Source: DASTCC01 sp035711465
Lineage (GTDB): Bacteria; Acidobacteriota; Vicinamibacteria; Vicinamibacterales; SCN-69-37
NCBI GenBank assembly: GCA_035711465.1
Contig: DASTCC010000555.1
Span: 1-5,915 of the forward strand
Reading direction: 5' to 3'
Length of the DNA stretch: 5,915 nucleotides
The notes beneath the pieces were generated by a model. It worked only from the letters and a program-made list of their open reading frames with translations, had not been told where the DNA came from and searched no databases. This document shows, one piece after another, positions 1 through 5,810 of the stretch. The first letter of the stretch is position 1. Each line of letters starts with the position of its first letter. The translations under genes and the position numbers were made by a program.

Positions 1-1025
1 CGCTGGCGCAGACCAACGACTGGGGCCACGCCGCCAAGCGCTTCCAGGAGATGCAGACCGAGTGGCAGGCCACCGGCCCGGTGCCGCGTGAGGCCGGCCG
101 CGAACTCGGTCAGCGCTTCCGGACCGCGTGCAACACGTTCTTCGCCCGCCGCCGCGAGGATCTCTCCGATCGCAAGAAGATCTGGACCGAAAATCTGACC
201 CGCAAGGAGCAGCTCTGCGAGCGCGCCGAGGCGTTGGCCGAGTCGACCGATTGGGACAGCGCTGCCGCGGAGATGAAGCGGCTGCAGGCCGATTGGAAGA
301 CGATCGGCCCGGTGCGGCGCAACAAGTCGGAGATCGTCTGGGCCCGCTTCCGCGCCGCCGCCGATCGATTCTTCGAGCGCTATCACAACCGTCACGTGAT
401 CGCGATGCAGAGCAAGCTGGCCGAACGCGAGGTTCTCGTCGTCGAGCTCGAAGCGCTGGCCGCGTTGGACGACGCGCCGGCGGATCTCGGCGATCGCCTG
501 CAGGGGCTGCGCTCGGCGTGGACGAAGGGCGTGCCGATTCCCGCCGCCGAAATGCGCACGCTCGCCGATCGGTGGCAGGCCGCCTTCGCACAGCTCGGCG
601 CCAAGTGGCCGGCGGCGTTCAAGGGCACCGAGTTCGACCCGGGCGTGGTTCGCCAGAAGCTCGAGAAGATCGTGGCTCGCGTCGAGAGCCTGCTCGAGCA
701 GATTCCCGAGGCCGCGGCCAAGGGCGGGAAGGGATCCACCGGCACGTCACAAACGGAACTGCTCGCGGCGCGCCTGCGCTCGGCCTTCGCGTCCAACGCG
801 ATGGGCGGCCGCTCCAGTGACGAATCGAAATGGCGCGCGGCGTCCGAAGCCGTTCGCGACGCCCAGATTGCGTGGCAGCGCCTGGCCCCGATGGCCGGCG
901 ACGCCGCAGAGATGCTCGAAGCACGCTTCCGTGAAGCGTGCCGCAAGGTCAGTGAACACGCACGGCGTCACGCCGGCCCGCCACCGCGCAGGTCCCCTCG
1001 GACCAACGCGGCCGCGGCCGTCTGA
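1..1025 (+). CDS. DUF349 repeat protein, C-terminal part (5' end outside window)
   Basis: The reading frame is already open at base 3 and the sequence before the first ATG (base 51) is clearly part of a repeat, so this is the end of a longer gene and not a start at 51. Counting residues from base 3, repeat 1 covers about 1-50 (W7, W21, 'TGPVPR', 'RFRTACNTFF'). Repeat 2 covers about 77-127 ('ADWKTIGPV' at 96-104, 'WARFRAAADRFF'). Two weaker copies follow: about 154-198 ('LRSAWTKGVPIP', 'LADRWQAAF') and about 276-318 ('AQIAWQRLAP', 'LEARFREACRKV'). This spacing of tryptophans, a GP-type turn and an 'RFR.A...FF' helix is the DUF349 pattern. The repeats are helical and highly charged, with a proline/arginine/alanine-rich tail after about 322. 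There is no signal peptide or membrane segment in the visible part. The molecular role of DUF349 proteins is not established, so none is assigned. The family call is firm. Confidence 0.9.
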   Translation, partial: LAQTNDWGHAAKRFQEMQTEWQATGPVPREAGRELGQRFRTACNTFFARRREDLSDRKKIWTENLTRKEQLCERAEALAESTDWDSAAAEMKRLQADWKTIGPVRRNKSEIVWARFRAAADRFFERYHNRHVIAMQSKLAEREVLVVELEALAALDDAPADLGDRLQGLRSAWTKGVPIPAAEMRTLADRWQAAFAQLGAKWPAAFKGTEFDPGVVRQKLEKIVARVESLLEQIPEAAAKGGKGSTGTSQTELLAARLRSAFASNAMGGRSSDESKWRAASEAVRDAQIAWQRLAPMAGDAAEMLEARFREACRKVSEHARRHAGPPPRRSPRTNAAAAV

Positions 1026-1065
1026 ACGTCGGGGTCGGGAGGAGCGGGCCGGTTCAGGGCTAAGA

Positions 1066-1090
1066 TTCGTCGGGTGTGTTACCCGGCGGA
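1066..1090 (+). terminator. Hairpin downstream of the DUF349 gene (possible terminator)
   Basis: A 10-bp stem joins 1066-1075 to 1081-1090 with the 5-nt loop GTGTT. The core CGGGT/ACCCG is perfect and the outer half contains two G-U pairs. It begins about 40 nt after the DUF349 stop codon, where a terminator would sit. No U-tract follows (TGAGTTGG), so it is not a classical intrinsic terminator and may be only a 3'-end stabiliser or chance. Confidence 0.35.
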
Positions 1091-1179
1091 TGAGTTGGCT
1101 AATGTCCTAAACAAGACGGAACCGGACGATGCCACAGGGGTCGGCTTTGGTCGGCTCGCTCCTCACGACTCTCTGACGT

Positions 1180-1195
1180 TCGTCGGTACCGACGA
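1180..1195. repeat. 16-bp perfect palindrome at the convergent gene junction
   Basis: TCGTCGGTACCGACGA reads identically on both strands. It begins 2 nt beyond the stop codon of the minus-strand amidohydrolase (TGA at 1200-1198). It could be a loop-poor hairpin that ends transcripts from either side, or a binding site for a dimeric protein. There is no T-run on either side. The palindrome is certain; its function is unknown. Confidence 0.45.
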
Positions 1196-1197
1196 CC

Positions 1198-2925
1198 TCA
1201 TTGCTGCTTGTAGAGCACTTTTCCGCCGACGATGGTGTACGCGACCTTGGCGTCCCGAATCTGATCGTCGGGAACGGTCATGATGTCCCGCGTCAGCACC
1301 GTCACGTCGGCCAGCTTGCCGGGACTGAGCGATCCCTTGATGTCTTCCTCGAAGGCGGCGAACGCGTTGCTCATCGTGTAGGAACGGAGCGCCTCGATGC
1401 GTGTCATGCGCTGATCGGGATAGAAGACCTGGCCGTTCGCGCTCTTGCGGGTGACGGTCGCGTAAAAGCTCGCGATCGGATCGACGTCCTCCACCGGCGC
1501 ATCGGTGCCGTTGGTCACGACCGCGCCAGACGTCATCAGCTTCTGCCACACGTAGGCGCCTTCGGCGGCGCGCGCGGCGCCGAGCCGCGGCTCGACCCAG
1601 GGCGCGTCGGAGGTGCAGTGCACGCCCTGCATCGACGCGATCACGCCGAGTTGGCCGAAGCGCGGGATGTCGGCGCCGTTGATGTGCTGGGCGTGCTCGA
1701 TCCGCCACCGTAGGTCCTTGCCGTTGCGGTTGTTCTGCTTGAACGTGTTCTCGTAGACGTTCAGCACCTCACGGTTGGCGCGATCGCCGATCGCGTGTAC
1801 GCACACCTGATAGCCCGCCTCGATCGCCGCTTGCGCCTGTCGTTGGATCTCGGTCACCGGCGTCGTCGCCAGACCGGTGCTGTCGGGTTTGTCCGAATAC
1901 GGCTCGAGCAGCCAGGCGCCGCGCGATCCCAGTGCGCCGTCCGCGGTGATCTTGATCGCGCGCACCGTCAATTTGTTGTTGCCGTAGCCGACGACGCGGT
2001 TCGCGGCGAGACTCTGCGGGTTGCCGCCGCGGATCATCACCCAGAGCCGCACGCCCATGCGTCCCCGATCGATCAGGCGCTTGATGCGATCGACGACGGC
2101 GAAGCTGGAGCCGGCGTCCTGGAAGCTGGTGATCCCCTTCGAGAGCACTTCGCGATCCGCGAGCTCGAGGACGCGCTCGTTGCGCGCTTCGGTTTCGGCC
2201 GCGGTCGGCGTCGGCGCGCCGGCGCCGCGGCGGATCAGGCCGGACGCGGTCTCGCGCAGGAGTCCGGTCGGATTCCCGTCCTTGTCTTTCAGCACCTCGC
2301 CGCCGTTGGGATTGCGCGTGTCTTTCGTCAGGCCCGACAGCTCCATCGCCTTGGCGTTGGCGAACGAGGCGTGGCCACTGGCGTGCGTGAGCACGACCGG
2401 ATTGTTCGGCGACACGCGATCGAGCGACGCATGGGTGGGAAAGCCCTCGACGTTGGGATTCGGCGTCGACGTCCACTTTTCCTGATGCCAGCCGCGGCCG
2501 TAGATCCACTCGCCGGGTTTCGCCTTCTCCACCGCCTGCGCGACCAGGGCGACGATCTCGTCCCAGCTCTTCGTGTTCATCAGGTCGAGGTTGAGCTTGC
2601 CCTCGCCGATGCCGGTGAAGTGCCCATGCCCTTCGATGAAGCCGGGAATCGCGAGCTGACCGGCGAGGTCGATCACTTCGGTCGACGGTCCGATGAAGGG
2701 CGCGATCTCCTGCGCCGATCCGATTGCCACGATCGCGCCGCCGCGCGCGGCGAGCGCCTGGACTTCCGGCTTGGCCGGATCGAGCGTGACGATTTTGCCG
2801 CCGCGGAGGACGAGATCGGCCGCCGCGACCTGCGTCGTCTGGCTGGCGAGCCTGATGCCGGCGAGCACGGTGAAGACGAGGGCGAGATTCAGAGTGACGA
2901 AGAGCAGGCGGCTTCTGGTCTGCAT
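1198..2925 (-). CDS. Exported amidohydrolase, Amidohydro_3 / YtcJ-like
   Basis: This is a metal-dependent hydrolase of the amidohydrolase superfamily, predicted to act outside the cytoplasm. ATG codons exist at 2931 and 2925. The ribosome site AAGGGG (2937-2932) abuts the first but sits 6 nt from the second, so 2925 is chosen (575 aa). Numbering below is from 2931. A signal peptide is visible: QTRSR, then hydrophobic LLFVTLNLALVFTVLAGI, then a region ending VAAA near 38. The N-terminal beta-domain follows ('LVLRGGKIVTLDP'). Metal-site motifs are GHGH (H102, H104), 'HAIGDR' (H379), 'IEHAQ' (H413) and 'GTDAPVED' (D477). Other family motifs are 'KITADGALGSRGAW' at 327-340 and the C-terminal 'GSLSPGKLADVTVL'. 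Length and motif order match complete YtcJ-type proteins. YtcJ-like enzymes are annotated as amide or exoenzyme-regulatory hydrolases, but substrates vary and none can be read here. It is the last gene of a minus-strand cluster and is separated from the gene before it by the inverted-repeat element. Confidence 0.93.
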   Translation of the reverse strand: MQTRSRLLFVTLNLALVFTVLAGIRLASQTTQVAAADLVLRGGKIVTLDPAKPEVQALAARGGAIVAIGSAQEIAPFIGPSTEVIDLAGQLAIPGFIEGHGHFTGIGEGKLNLDLMNTKSWDEIVALVAQAVEKAKPGEWIYGRGWHQEKWTSTPNPNVEGFPTHASLDRVSPNNPVVLTHASGHASFANAKAMELSGLTKDTRNPNGGEVLKDKDGNPTGLLRETASGLIRRGAGAPTPTAAETEARNERVLELADREVLSKGITSFQDAGSSFAVVDRIKRLIDRGRMGVRLWVMIRGGNPQSLAANRVVGYGNNKLTVRAIKITADGALGSRGAWLLEPYSDKPDSTGLATTPVTEIQRQAQAAIEAGYQVCVHAIGDRANREVLNVYENTFKQNNRNGKDLRWRIEHAQHINGADIPRFGQLGVIASMQGVHCTSDAPWVEPRLGAARAAEGAYVWQKLMTSGAVVTNGTDAPVEDVDPIASFYATVTRKSANGQVFYPDQRMTRIEALRSYTMSNAFAAFEEDIKGSLSPGKLADVTVLTRDIMTVPDDQIRDAKVAYTIVGGKVLYKQQ

Positions 2926-2931
2926 TGACAT

Positions 2932-2937
2932 CCCCTT
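2932..2937 (-). promoter_or_regulatory. Ribosome binding site AAGGGG that decides the start of the exported amidohydrolase
   Basis: On the minus strand AAGGGG is followed directly by ATG TCA ATG. The spacing is 0 nt to the first ATG and 6 nt to the second, favouring the second. The two A bases (2937-2936) are also the outermost bases of the 46-bp repeat arm, so the site straddles the boundary of the element. Confidence 0.6.
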
Positions 2938-2981
2938 GGGGTCAGATCTTGAATTGCAGCATTTGGTGCCAGGTCTTGAAT
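2936..2981 (+). repeat. Left 46-bp arm of the inverted-repeat element
   Basis: It consists of a 19-mer (2936-2954), the 8-nt linker TGCAGCAT and a second 19-mer (2963-2981) in direct orientation with a 27-bp period. It pairs with 3063-3108 without a mismatch. Pairing fails at the next base on both sides (2935/3109 and 2982/3062), which fixes the boundaries. Its outer edge overlaps the ribosome binding site of the exported amidohydrolase by two bases. Confidence 0.9.
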
Positions 2982-3062
2982 CTGGGCGCGTGGATCAGGC
3001 CCAAAAAGGCTACACTGCCATTCACTGCGTTTGGATCAGGGCCTGGAACCGGCCACGAAGCC

Positions 3063-3108
3063 ATTCAAGACCTGGCACCAAATGCTGCAATTCAAGATCT
3101 GACCCCAA
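3063..3108 (-). repeat. Right 46-bp arm of the inverted-repeat element
   Basis: This is the exact reverse complement of 2936-2981. Read on the minus strand it runs through the last four codons (G300 to S303) and the TGA stop (3094-3092) of the Amidohydro_2 gene, so the end of that protein is encoded by repeat sequence. Confidence 0.9.
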
Positions 3109-4003
3109 AGATTCGCGCAAAGTTACCACCAAAGATGCGGGCCTGGGCGTCGCTGTCTAGGCCCAGGCGGTCCAGCACGCTGCGCTGCTCCAGCCAGACG
3201 ACGGCCTGCCAGCCGCGCGGGAAGAACGACGAGTCGGTGCCGAAGATCAGCCGATCCGGACCGGCCACGTCGAGCGCGCGCGCGAACACGTCGCGCAGCG
3301 TCAGACCCGGATGGTAGCGAATCCAGCCATTCGAGCTCGAGGTGTCGAGCACCAGATTCGGCGCCGCGTCGAGCGCCATCAGCGCCTCGCGGAACATGCC
3401 GGCGCCGAAGTGCGGCACGATCACGGGCACGTCGGGATGCCGGACCGCGATCGCGGCCACCGCTAACGGATCGCCCAGCCGCTGATCGAACGGGCTGGGA
3501 AGGCCGAGACGCTTTCGCACCCCGACCGACAGCACACCGCAGTGGACGAAGACAGCGGCCTTCGCCTTCGCCGCCGCCGCGAACACTGTCTCCACCGTCG
3601 CGTCGTCCGGCCGCGTGCGGTGCATCGCGGGGAAGAGACACGGCACGCGAAGACCCGCGTCGAACGCGTGCTCGAGGCGAGACGCGGCATCGGGCGCGGC
3701 CGGGTTCAGCATGAACGCGCCGACGAAGCGATCGGGATGGCGCCGGACCGCCGCCGCGACCGACATCTCGTCGCCCGGAACGCTGGCGATCAACATCGCC
3801 CGGCGGACGCCGTGGCGATCGAACTCGGCGACCCAGCGATCGGCCAGCGACTCGTTGTCGACCGGATCGTCGAAGCCGAGACGCGCGATGACGTCGCTGC
3901 CGTCTCCGCCCGATGCCGCGACCTCACGCGACAGCGCCGCGAAGAAACTCGGCGAGAAGAAGTGACAGTGCGCGTCGGCAAGCATCGTCATCGGGGCGGT
4001 CAT
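3092..4003 (-). CDS. Amidohydrolase family 2 protein (Amidohydro_2, TIM-barrel metal hydrolase)
   Basis: This 303-aa protein is predicted to be cytosolic, with no signal peptide. The Amidohydro_2 pattern is complete: 'DAHCH' near the N-terminus (H12, H14), 'VHCG' (H154), 'PHFG' (H198) and 'IFGTDSSF' (D257), ending in the usual 'ARIFGGNFARIFG' helix. Members of this family include decarboxylases of the ACMSD type and lactone or amide hydrolases; which reaction this one performs cannot be read. The start ATG (4003-4001) overlaps the transporter's stop as ATGA, so translation is probably coupled, and only a weak GTGAG precedes it. Internal ATGs at codons 5 and 7 are possible but lack better ribosome sites. 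The last four residues (GVRS) and the stop lie in the right arm of the inverted-repeat element, so the native C-terminus may have been replaced. The catalytic core is unaffected. Confidence 0.9.
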   Translation of the reverse strand: MTAPMTMLADAHCHFFSPSFFAALSREVAASGGDGSDVIARLGFDDPVDNESLADRWVAEFDRHGVRRAMLIASVPGDEMSVAAAVRRHPDRFVGAFMLNPAAPDAASRLEHAFDAGLRVPCLFPAMHRTRPDDATVETVFAAAAKAKAAVFVHCGVLSVGVRKRLGLPSPFDQRLGDPLAVAAIAVRHPDVPVIVPHFGAGMFREALMALDAAPNLVLDTSSSNGWIRYHPGLTLRDVFARALDVAGPDRLIFGTDSSFFPRGWQAVVWLEQRSVLDRLGLDSDAQARIFGGNFARIFGVRS

Positions 4004-5169
4004 GGGCGACTCACTTTGTACCCCAGCCGCCGCTCGGCGACGATGAAGTACGGCAGCGACAGGAGCGCGATCAGTCCGGCGATCGCGAAGGCGGCGCGGA
4101 ACCCGAAGCGATGGATCAGCCAGCCCATCGACGTCGAGCCGGTGCCGATGCCCGTGTCGAACGCCGCGATCATCGCGCCGTAGGCGGCGCCGCGACGCAG
4201 CGCCGGCACGTGGTTGAGCAGATACGCGGCGAAGGCCGGAAACATCAGACCGAAGCCGGCGCCGAACACGACGGCGGAGATGGCGAACGTGATCGTGCCT
4301 TGCGTGAGCGCCAGCGACATCACCCCGGACGACGCGACGACCAGCGACGGCAGCAGCGCCGTGCGATGGCCGATCGTGTCGAGCCGCTTGCCGATGCTGA
4401 GCCGGACGACGACGATCGCACAGGCCATCATCGTCAGGAACAGGCTGCGGGGCGTGACGCCGAGGTCGTCGGCGAACATCGCGGAGAAGCTAGTCAGCGC
4501 GCCGTAGGCAAAGGACACGAGACCGAGCGAGATCGCAAGCAGGACCACGCGCAACTCGACGATCGATCGTTTCTCGCCGGCCGGCTGGGCGGCGCGCTCC
4601 TCGGCGTGATCGTGCCGATCGTCGGGCAGGCGCCACGCGATCGCCGCCATCGCCAGGTTGAGCGCTGCGATCTCGATGCAGAGCGCCTGCCAGCCGAATC
4701 GGTAGATCCAGAAACCAAACGGCGGCGCCACCGCGATCGAGAACACCGACGCCAGTCCCCAGTAGCCAAGCCCCTCCGCGCGCCGCGTCGGCGGCAGCGT
4801 CGACGCCATGTAGGCGCCCGACGCGGTCAGCAGCGCGGACCACACCGCGCCATGGACGACGACGATCGCGAGCATCACCCGATAGTCGGTGATGAACGCG
4901 TAGATCGACGTGAACGCGGCCAGCGTCAGGCTGACGATGAGCAGCACGCGGCGCTGGCCGATCCGATCGCCGATCGTCCCGGTGAACGGCGCCGAGAGCG
5001 CCGAGGCGTAGGTCAGCAGGCCGAGAAACAGCCCGGCCGCCGCGGTCGAGCCGCCGAGCGCGATCACCTGATACGGCGCGGTGGGCAGGAGCTGGAACAA
5101 CGACAGGAACACCGTGAAGGTGAACGAACACATCACGAGGAACCGGGGCGTCAATAATCGATCGGACAT
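4000..5169 (-). CDS. Major facilitator superfamily (MFS) transporter
   Basis: This 389-aa inner-membrane protein has about 12 hydrophobic segments in two halves. The N-terminal 'LLTPRFLVMCSFTFTVF' and 'LLPTAPYQV' lead into TM1. MFS motif A lies between TM2 and TM3 ('GTIGDRIGQRR', 64-74), with an equivalent after TM8 ('IGKRLDTIGHR', 259-269). The halves are joined by a charged loop at about 182-203 ('DDRHDHAEER'). The length is typical for the compact drug/sugar-efflux-like branch of MFS, but neither substrate nor direction can be read. The start at 5169 fits the family N-terminus. No Shine-Dalgarno precedes it, but a TATACT hexamer lies 9 nt upstream, suggesting a leaderless mRNA. It is the first gene of the minus-strand cluster and overlaps the next gene by 4 nt, linking it to amidohydrolase metabolism. 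Confidence 0.92.
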   Translation of the reverse strand: MSDRLLTPRFLVMCSFTFTVFLSLFQLLPTAPYQVIALGGSTAAAGLFLGLLTYASALSAPFTGTIGDRIGQRRVLLIVSLTLAAFTSIYAFITDYRVMLAIVVVHGAVWSALLTASGAYMASTLPPTRRAEGLGYWGLASVFSIAVAPPFGFWIYRFGWQALCIEIAALNLAMAAIAWRLPDDRHDHAEERAAQPAGEKRSIVELRVVLLAISLGLVSFAYGALTSFSAMFADDLGVTPRSLFLTMMACAIVVVRLSIGKRLDTIGHRTALLPSLVVASSGVMSLALTQGTITFAISAVVFGAGFGLMFPAFAAYLLNHVPALRRGAAYGAMIAAFDTGIGTGSTSMGWLIHRFGFRAAFAIAGLIALLSLPYFIVAERRLGYKVSRP

Positions 5170-5178
5170 GAATCGTCG

Positions 5179-5184
5179 AGTATA
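5179..5184 (-). promoter_or_regulatory. -10-like hexamer TATACT, candidate leaderless promoter of the MFS gene
   Basis: On the minus strand TATACT is followed by CGACGATTC (9 nt) and then the ATG at 5169. Transcription would begin at or within about three bases of the start codon. No recognisable -35 box lies 16-18 nt upstream, and no purine-rich ribosome site lies between the hexamer and the ATG. Confidence 0.45.
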
Positions 5185-5224
5185 CGAGCCGCGAAAGGCC
5201 GGACCGGCGGCTTCCGGGACGGAC

Positions 5225-5230
5225 TAAGAT
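5225..5230 (+). promoter_or_regulatory. -10-like hexamer TAAGAT, candidate leaderless promoter of the 5240 gene
   Basis: TAAGAT is followed by GAACATCGT (9 nt) and the ATG at 5240, the same geometry as the divergent MFS gene. No -35 consensus is visible upstream. The hexamer also carries purines (AAGAT), but they lie too far from the ATG to be a good ribosome site. Confidence 0.42.
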
Positions 5231-5239
5231 GAACATCGT

Positions 5240-5737
5240 ATGCCGGACCGTCCCTCGAAGATCTGGAAGGAGATGCCGATCGAGACGCGCGTACAGGCGG
5301 CCGACGCGTTCTGGCGCGACGGCGAATCACCCGAGATCCAGGTGCAGCACGTCGAAGCGATCGTCGCGCTGGCCAGGCGTCTGAACTTCCGCGCCAAGAG
5401 CGTGCAGGCGCTGTCCGTCGAGCGCCGCGCCAAGGCGCTCGCGCAGATGGCCGATGTCTCGGACGCGATCGCGACGCGGGCGCTCATCGCCTATCACTTT
5501 CGCGACCGCCGCCCGCTCATGGGCGCCTTCCTCGATGCGCTCGGCGTCGCCCATGACAACGGGATGATCACCGAGGAAGACCTTGCACCGCCTGCCAGAG
5601 ATCGGATCCAGAAGGCCATCGAGTCGGTCCGTGAAACGCATCCAGCCGGCGACGTCGAGCTCTATCTGAGGACGCTCGTCGCCCTGGATGGTGACACCTG
5701 GGCGAATCTCGACGACGCGATGACGACATCCGGTTGA
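5240..5737 (+). CDS. Conserved-looking helical protein of unknown function
   Basis: This 165-aa protein matches no family I recognise. It is soluble and charged, without a signal peptide or membrane segment, and is predicted to be almost wholly helical. The N-terminus ('KIWKEMPIETRVQAADAFW') is followed by an acidic stretch, then 'ARRLNFRAKSVQALSVERR', 'LAQMADVSDAIATRALIAYH' and an amphipathic 'PLMGAFLDALGVAHDNG'. An 'EEDLAPP' linker leads to a C-terminal helical part (about 120-160). It has no cysteine, no metal-binding cluster and no nucleotide-binding loop. Codon usage is like that of its neighbours, which supports a real gene. It is divergent from the MFS gene across 70 nt, so the two could share control. 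The 'HFRDRRPLMGAFLDALG' segment looks constrained and would be a good probe for relatives. Confidence 0.78.
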   Translation: MPDRPSKIWKEMPIETRVQAADAFWRDGESPEIQVQHVEAIVALARRLNFRAKSVQALSVERRAKALAQMADVSDAIATRALIAYHFRDRRPLMGAFLDALGVAHDNGMITEEDLAPPARDRIQKAIESVRETHPAGDVELYLRTLVALDGDTWANLDDAMTTSG

Positions 5738-5763
5738 CGCTGGATTTGCGGCCCGTGGTACCC

Positions 5764-5779
5764 GACTTGCTTCCAAGTC
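5764..5779 (+). terminator. Small hairpin after the 5240 gene (weak terminator candidate)
   Basis: GACTTG (5764-5769) pairs perfectly with CAAGTC (5774-5779) around the tetraloop CTTC, 27 nt after the stop codon. The stem is only 6 bp and no T-run follows, so termination is uncertain. Confidence 0.28.
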
Positions 5780-5810
5780 TGAGTGAGGCGCGCGCACGTC
5801 TGAAGCTGTG

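Larger units (their letters stand above)
2936..3108. mobile_element. 173-bp inverted-repeat element (REP/RAYT- or MITE-like), non-autonomous
   Basis: Two 46-bp arms, 2936-2981 and 3063-3108, are perfect reverse complements and flank an 81-nt centre. Each arm is built from two direct 19-mers with an 8-nt spacer. The left arm has TTGGGGTCAGATCTTGAAT at 2936-2954 and TTGGTGCCAGGTCTTGAAT at 2963-2981, matching at 16 of 19 positions. The arm edges coincide with the outer edges of the 19-mers. Arm GC is 21/46, well below the surrounding genes. The centre carries TGGATCAGG twice (2991-2999, 3032-3040) and a 7-bp CAGGCCC/GGGCCTG stem (2996-3002 with 3039-3045). There is no ORF of its own, and no target duplication was recognised by eye. 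From memory, not checked here, similar GGGGTCAG-TCTTGAAT repeats occur beside IS200-like/RAYT transposases in environmental genomes. The structure is certain; the mobile origin is inferred. Confidence 0.7.

Noticed and set aside
51..53. ATG at 51 as the start of the DUF349 gene
   Set aside because: The frame is open back to base 3 and those 16 codons complete the first DUF349 repeat, so the gene begins before the window.
1795..2928. Long open frame on the plus strand opposite the exported amidohydrolase (377 codons)
   Set aside because: It is arginine/alanine-rich low-complexity translation with no domain. It arises because the real minus-strand gene has strongly GC-biased codons.
2929..2931. 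First ATG (2931) as the start of the exported amidohydrolase
   Set aside because: The ribosome site AAGGGG would have zero spacing. The second ATG, six bases on, has proper spacing. The difference is only two residues.
2936..3108. Inverted repeat as a simple intrinsic terminator
   Set aside because: Arms of 46 bp with an 81-nt centre and no T-run on either side do not fit. The internal 19-mer pairs point to a repeat element instead.
2936..3108. Direct 19-mers as a CRISPR array
   Set aside because: There are only two direct copies per arm with 8-nt linkers, the other pair is inverted, and no cas genes are present.
2925..3160. Plus-strand ORFs starting in the repeat element (2925 and 2693 starts)
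   Set aside because: They cross the inverted repeat and the antisense of two well-supported genes and show no domain or ribosome site.
3913..5157. Long open frame on the plus strand opposite the MFS gene (414 codons)
   Set aside because: The translation is repetitive R/D/Q/H-rich sequence typical of antisense to hydrophobic, GC-rich genes. The minus-strand MFS protein is unmistakable.
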